This document shows positions 42,741 to 45,325 of a stretch of 45,325 bases of DNA, piece by piece. Every line of letters begins with the position of its first letter. Within the stretch, counting starts at the first letter, position 1. The DNA lies in assembly GCA_949288725.1 (NCBI GenBank), contig CASELF010000007.1, positions 1-45,325 of the forward strand. The letters are read 5' to 3'. The notes beneath the pieces are model-generated. The model was not told the origin of the DNA. It was given only the letters and a program-made list of their open reading frames with translations, and ran no database searches. Both the position numbers and the translations under genes were made by a program. The DNA comes from an uncultured bacterium (GTDB lineage: Bacteria; Cyanobacteriota; Vampirovibrionia; Gastranaerophilales; Gastranaerophilaceae).

Positions 42741-42773
42741 TGTCAAGTCGTATAAAATCTTAAAAACTTGACA
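42741..42773. promoter_or_regulatory. Inverted repeat TGTCAAGT/ACTTGACA
   Basis: Perfect 8-bp arms at 42741-42748 and 42766-42773, separated by 17 nt that include TATAAAAT. It may be an operator upstream of the flagellar operon. Each arm also contains a TTGACA, one per strand. Confidence 0.4.
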
Positions 42774-42811
42774 TCTTAGACAATCAAAACCTCAAATAAT
42801 TTGAGGGAAAT

Positions 42812-42839
42812 TTGACATGTAAAAAAAAATTATTATATA
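42812..42839 (+). promoter_or_regulatory. Probable flagellar-operon promoter
   Basis: A perfect TTGACA (42812-42817), a 16-nt spacer and TATATA (42834-42839). This is a sigma70-type, not a sigma28 (FliA) type, sequence. The leader would be about 97 nt. Confidence 0.5.
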
Positions 42840-42942
42840 CATATACAAAATCTCATACAAACGGATGATTTTTATCAAAAACATTGATGAAAAGCATCAA
42901 AAATCCGACGATATAGATAATATAACATGTAGAGGTAGTAAA

Positions 42943-43635
42943 ATGAGAATGAATACCGGAATTCAATACAATGACAGTGGTTTGACCGCATCAATAAGGG
43001 CAATGCACCTTGATAGCGAGATAATAGGTATTAGTAACGAAAATATCGGCGGATTTGACAAAGTCGGATATCAAAGAAAAGAAGCCGTTGTATCATCTTT
43101 TGCAGAATTTTTAGGAGTACATGCCTTATCAACAACAAGAGATGATAAAGTCGGACGTATTGCAATATCACCAAATCCATTAGATTTAGCGCTTGCAAAT
43201 AAAGGATATTTCCAAACACAAACAAAAAATGGAATAAAACTTTCAAGAGATGGTCGTTTTCAAATTGACAAAGATGGAACACTTGTAACGTTAGAAAATT
43301 CTAAAGTATTATCAAGCGCCGGAACATCGATAATTTTCCCATTTATCCCACAAGATTTGAAACAAGTAAAAATTGATTCAAGGGGAAAAATTACAATGTT
43401 TAATCCACAAACACAAAAACAAATGTTAATAGGACAAATAGGAGTAGTGGATAGTAATGGTATGGCAGTATTAGAACCAAATGTTAAACAAGGATACAGT
43501 GAATATTCAAACGTATCATTAGAAACAGAATTTATGTCGGTAATGCCATATATCAAAAATTTTGATGCAAACAGACAAATGTTTATGCTTCAAAATTCTG
43601 TATTAGGTAAAACAATAACGCAATTAAGTCAATAA
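42943..43635 (+). CDS. Flagellar rod protein, FlgF-like
   Basis: The 230-residue protein of the flagellar rod/hook family has the typical central part PLDLALANKGYFQTQTKNG, LSRDGRFQIDKDGTLVTLEN and the C-terminal helix region (VSLETEFMSVMPYIKNFDANRQMFMLQNS) used for helical bundle packing. The N-terminal ANNLANVxTxGYK signature is degenerate: SNENIGGFDKVGYQRKE. FlgF forms the proximal rod. AGAGGT lies 6 nt before the ATG at 42943; I rejected the earlier ATG at 42865. The next rod gene starts 17 nt downstream. Confidence 0.82.
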   Translation: MRMNTGIQYNDSGLTASIRAMHLDSEIIGISNENIGGFDKVGYQRKEAVVSSFAEFLGVHALSTTRDDKVGRIAISPNPLDLALANKGYFQTQTKNGIKLSRDGRFQIDKDGTLVTLENSKVLSSAGTSIIFPFIPQDLKQVKIDSRGKITMFNPQTQKQMLIGQIGVVDSNGMAVLEPNVKQGYSEYSNVSLETEFMSVMPYIKNFDANRQMFMLQNSVLGKTITQLSQ

Positions 43636-43652
43636 TAAATAGAGGTTTAAAA

Positions 43653-44369
43653 ATGTATAACTTACAAGGAATAATCCAAAAAGGAACAAACAATGCATTA
43701 GTTCAATTTGAAAGATTTGGACAAATAGCGAATAATTTGTCAAATTATCAAACAACAGGCTATAAAGATGTTCAATTTGAGCAGATTATGAAGGAAGACG
43801 GCTATTTAACAGGTGCAGTAAGAACAAATTACACACAAGGTTCCATTAGAATAACAAGCAACCCGTATGATGTTGCAATAGATGGTGTCGGATATATTCC
43901 TGTAGTATCTCCTGAAGGTGAAGTTCAATACACAAGAGACGGAGCATTCAAGCAAGGTAAAAACGGATATCTAACAACAAGCGACGGTTGGATAGTCGGA
44001 GAAGGAATAAAAATTCCATCAAACTGCTACAAATTTGAAATAAAAGAAAACGGAGATGTCTATTCATACGACACAAGAGGACCAAAAGCAGAAAAAATCG
44101 GCACAATCCCACTTGTAAGATTTGATAACCCTGCAGGTATGGAGCAAGGTGAAATGAACCGAATGAAACCGACAGAAGAGGCAGGAGAAGCAAGACTTGT
44201 CAAAAACCATGACTGCTTTAGGCAAAACAATCTTGAAACTTCCAATGTAAGCATATACAATTCAGCAACAGATCTACTAAGATTAAATGCCTCAATGCTT
44301 GCAAGTATGCAGATGATAAAACTTGCAGATTCAATGTATAACAAAGCAATAAATATCAGAGAAGCATAA
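43653..44369 (+). CDS. Flagellar rod protein, FlgG/FlgF-like
   Basis: The 238-residue product has the canonical N-terminal FGQIANNLSNYQTTGYKDV, then SNPYDVAIDGVGYIPV, YTRDGAFKQGKNGYLTTSDG and the C-terminal LETSNVSIYNSATDLLRLNA helix. These are the marks of the basal-body rod/hook family. It is shorter than the usual 260-residue FlgG, so FlgF versus FlgG cannot be settled by eye; with the preceding gene FlgF-like, FlgG is the better guess. AGAGGT precedes the ATG. It is co-directional with flgB and flgC. Confidence 0.82.
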   Translation: MYNLQGIIQKGTNNALVQFERFGQIANNLSNYQTTGYKDVQFEQIMKEDGYLTGAVRTNYTQGSIRITSNPYDVAIDGVGYIPVVSPEGEVQYTRDGAFKQGKNGYLTTSDGWIVGEGIKIPSNCYKFEIKENGDVYSYDTRGPKAEKIGTIPLVRFDNPAGMEQGEMNRMKPTEEAGEARLVKNHDCFRQNNLETSNVSIYNSATDLLRLNASMLASMQMIKLADSMYNKAINIREA

Positions 44370-44394
44370 TAACTAACGAAAGGTAAAAAAATAA

Positions 44395-44742
44395 ATGTAC
44401 ACATCTTTAGACAGTATGGGCAAAGTATCACTAATGATGGACTTAATCGCACAAAGACAAAAAGCATTAGGTTCAAATATTGCTAACGTTGATACCCCGG
44501 GTTATATAAGACAAGATGTAAATTTCGGACAATATTTAGGTTCAATGAATAGTCCCCTAGAAACAAAATTATCCGAAAAACTTGGACCATCAGCAATAAC
44601 ACTTGATGATACAGGAGAACCGGTTAATGTAGGTAATGAGATTTTGCAAATGCAAGAAAATTCAATCTACTATTCAATGGCAACAAGAAGAATGACAAAC
44701 ATAGTAACTGAAATGAAAACAGTTATAAATGTTGGAAAATAA
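44395..44742 (+). CDS. flgB: Flagellar basal-body rod protein FlgB
   Basis: FlgB is a short proximal rod protein that sits near the MS ring. The 115-residue product has the signature KALGSNIANVDTPGYIRQDVNF near the N-terminus and the C-terminal helix YYSMATRRMTNIVTEMKTVI, typical of the family. GAAAGG lies before the ATG. It follows the FlgG-like gene by 25 nt and precedes flgC by 25 nt, so the rod genes form one operon. Confidence 0.92.
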   Translation: MYTSLDSMGKVSLMMDLIAQRQKALGSNIANVDTPGYIRQDVNFGQYLGSMNSPLETKLSEKLGPSAITLDDTGEPVNVGNEILQMQENSIYYSMATRRMTNIVTEMKTVINVGK

Positions 44743-44767
44743 ATTATAAGATAGGCAGGTGATATAA

Positions 44768-45211
44768 ATGGGTATAATGGACACAATAGATATGGGAGCA
44801 AAAGCATTGCAAGTGCATGGAAAACGAATAGATATCCATGCAAAAAACATTGCAAACTTAGATACCCCAAATTATGTGAGAAAAATCCCAGTATTGAATG
44901 CCGTTGATGATGTTTCATTCCAAGGAGTAATGAATGCAATGAAAGAAGATGTATTTGGAGTTGGAACATTATCTTATCTACAAGGAGGAGTCTCGTTTTC
45001 CGGAGTAATAGAAGATCCAACATTAGGCGAAAAAATATACAAACCGGGACATCCAGATGCAGATGAAAACGGATATATAAGACAATCAAACGTAAATGCT
45101 ATGGTTGATATAGCAGATGCACTTGTAGCACAAAGGGCTTATGAGGCTAACCTTGCAGTCGTAAATATTTCCAAAACAATGGCACAAAGAGCAGTAGAAA
45201 TCGGAAAATAA
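44768..45211 (+). CDS. flgC: Flagellar basal-body rod protein FlgC
   Basis: FlgC is a proximal rod protein. The 147-residue product has KNIANLDTPNYVRK near residue 30 and the very typical C-terminal block KPGHPDADENGYIRQSNVN, followed by MVDIADALVAQRAYEANLAV. A GGCAGGTG sequence lies 6 nt before the ATG. It is the fourth clear flagellar gene in the operon. fliE, which commonly follows flgBC, is not evident in the next partial ORF. Confidence 0.94.
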   Translation: MGIMDTIDMGAKALQVHGKRIDIHAKNIANLDTPNYVRKIPVLNAVDDVSFQGVMNAMKEDVFGVGTLSYLQGGVSFSGVIEDPTLGEKIYKPGHPDADENGYIRQSNVNAMVDIADALVAQRAYEANLAVVNISKTMAQRAVEIGK

Positions 45212-45221
45212 CATAATTACA

Positions 45222-45325
45222 ATGATAAATAAACAAGAAAGAAGATTAAGAAAATACCAGAATGATTTTACAAATAAATTTGTGCAAATAATGTCTGTTC
45301 AAGTTTCCGCATGGAAAGAAATTCA
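45222..45325 (+). CDS. Truncated ORF after flgC (5' part only)
   Basis: An open frame with ATG at 45222, 10 nt after the flgC stop, runs to the window edge (34 complete codons, MINKQERRLRKYQNDFTNKF then VQIMSVQVSAWKEI). Its Shine-Dalgarno is weak. The segment is basic and helical. It does not look like FliE, although FliE N-termini vary. It is probably the next gene of the flagellar operon. The protein cannot be named from this fragment. Confidence 0.5.
   Translation, partial: MINKQERRLRKYQNDFTNKFVQIMSVQVSAWKEI

Larger units (their letters stand above)
42619..42942. other. Intergenic region before the flagellar operon
   Basis: The 324 nt hold an imperfect palindrome (42669-42692), an 8-bp inverted repeat with TTGACA arms (42741-42773), a 7-bp hairpin CCTCAAA/TTTGAGG (42790-42806), and a probable promoter (42812-42839). 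The upstream in-frame ATG at 42865 has no Shine-Dalgarno and precedes the FlgF-type N-terminus, so no gene is called before 42943. Confidence 0.6.

Noticed and set aside
42865..42942. Extension of the FlgF-like gene
   Set aside because: No Shine-Dalgarno; the FlgF N-terminus and AGAGGT fit 42943.
44670..45089. 139-residue minus-strand ORF across flgB and flgC
   Set aside because: Antisense to two well-recognised flagellar genes and Leu/Phe-rich, typical of a shadow.

Overview
The window looks like a chromosomal segment from a low-GC, diderm, motile bacterium. Several features point that way: AT-rich coding DNA with mostly TAA stops, a GT9 heptosyltransferase-like enzyme, an AsmA-like envelope protein, a dTDP-rhamnose operon, a fused type IV pilus platform protein with its PilO partner, and flagellar rod genes. 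The compact RpoD and the mixture of traits would suit a non-photosynthetic relative of Cyanobacteria (Vampirovibrionia/Melainabacteria, for example a gut Gastranaerophilales). That placement is my inference from memory of such genomes and nothing in the window proves it. TGA is used as a stop (rfbD), so the standard code applies. I saw no tRNA, rRNA, CRISPR array, transposase or prophage.

Layout. 1-539: a gene-free stretch with GC-rich hairpin repeats. 540-4455: GT9 enzyme, a GAF/GGDEF/HD-GYP protein and thiL. 4473-5594: dnaN on the minus strand. 5792-9056: rfbCBDA for dTDP-L-rhamnose. 9051-13205 (minus): endonuclease IV-like protein, crcB, a C_GCAxxG_C_C protein, a lipoprotein and a large secreted TPR protein. 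13512-17329: a 52-residue small protein, lepA, a LuxR-type regulator (minus), an unknown secondary-structure-poor protein and thiE. 17331-19334: a second GGDEF/HD-GYP protein. 19672-20463: three small unknown proteins. 20502-24544: a GT4 glycosyltransferase and a divergent AsmA-like protein. 24677-28762: grpE, dnaJ, a secreted beta-propeller protein, an O-methyltransferase and a HIT protein. 28876-33119: speE, a small beta-rich protein, a small HTH repressor with an evident operator, rpoD, rlmB-like and nadA. 33228-35532: pilMN fusion and pilO. 35533-39242: radical SAM enzyme, DRE-TIM aldolase, lone receiver, secreted protein and aroC. 39298-40028: a GC-rich repeat cluster enclosing a DUF559 nuclease gene. 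40056-42618: two divergent unknown proteins. 42943-45325: a flagellar rod operon (flgF-, flgG-like, flgB, flgC and a truncated ORF).

The most interesting points are these. (1) A DUF559 endonuclease gene sits inside a cluster of REP-like hairpin repeats, and its last 13 codons and stop are themselves repeat sequence. (2) PilM and PilN are fused in a GspL-like layout. (3) Two c-di-GMP proteins of the same architecture have decayed at opposite catalytic sites. (4) Five genes carry a near-consensus -10 box only 6-9 nt before the start codon and no Shine-Dalgarno, which suggests leaderless transcripts. (5) An 8-bp inverted repeat brackets the promoter of the small HTH gene and looks like an autoregulatory operator.

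All start choices were made by eye from Shine-Dalgarno spacing, promoter position and family N-termini. No similarity search was run, so family names rest on recognised motifs.
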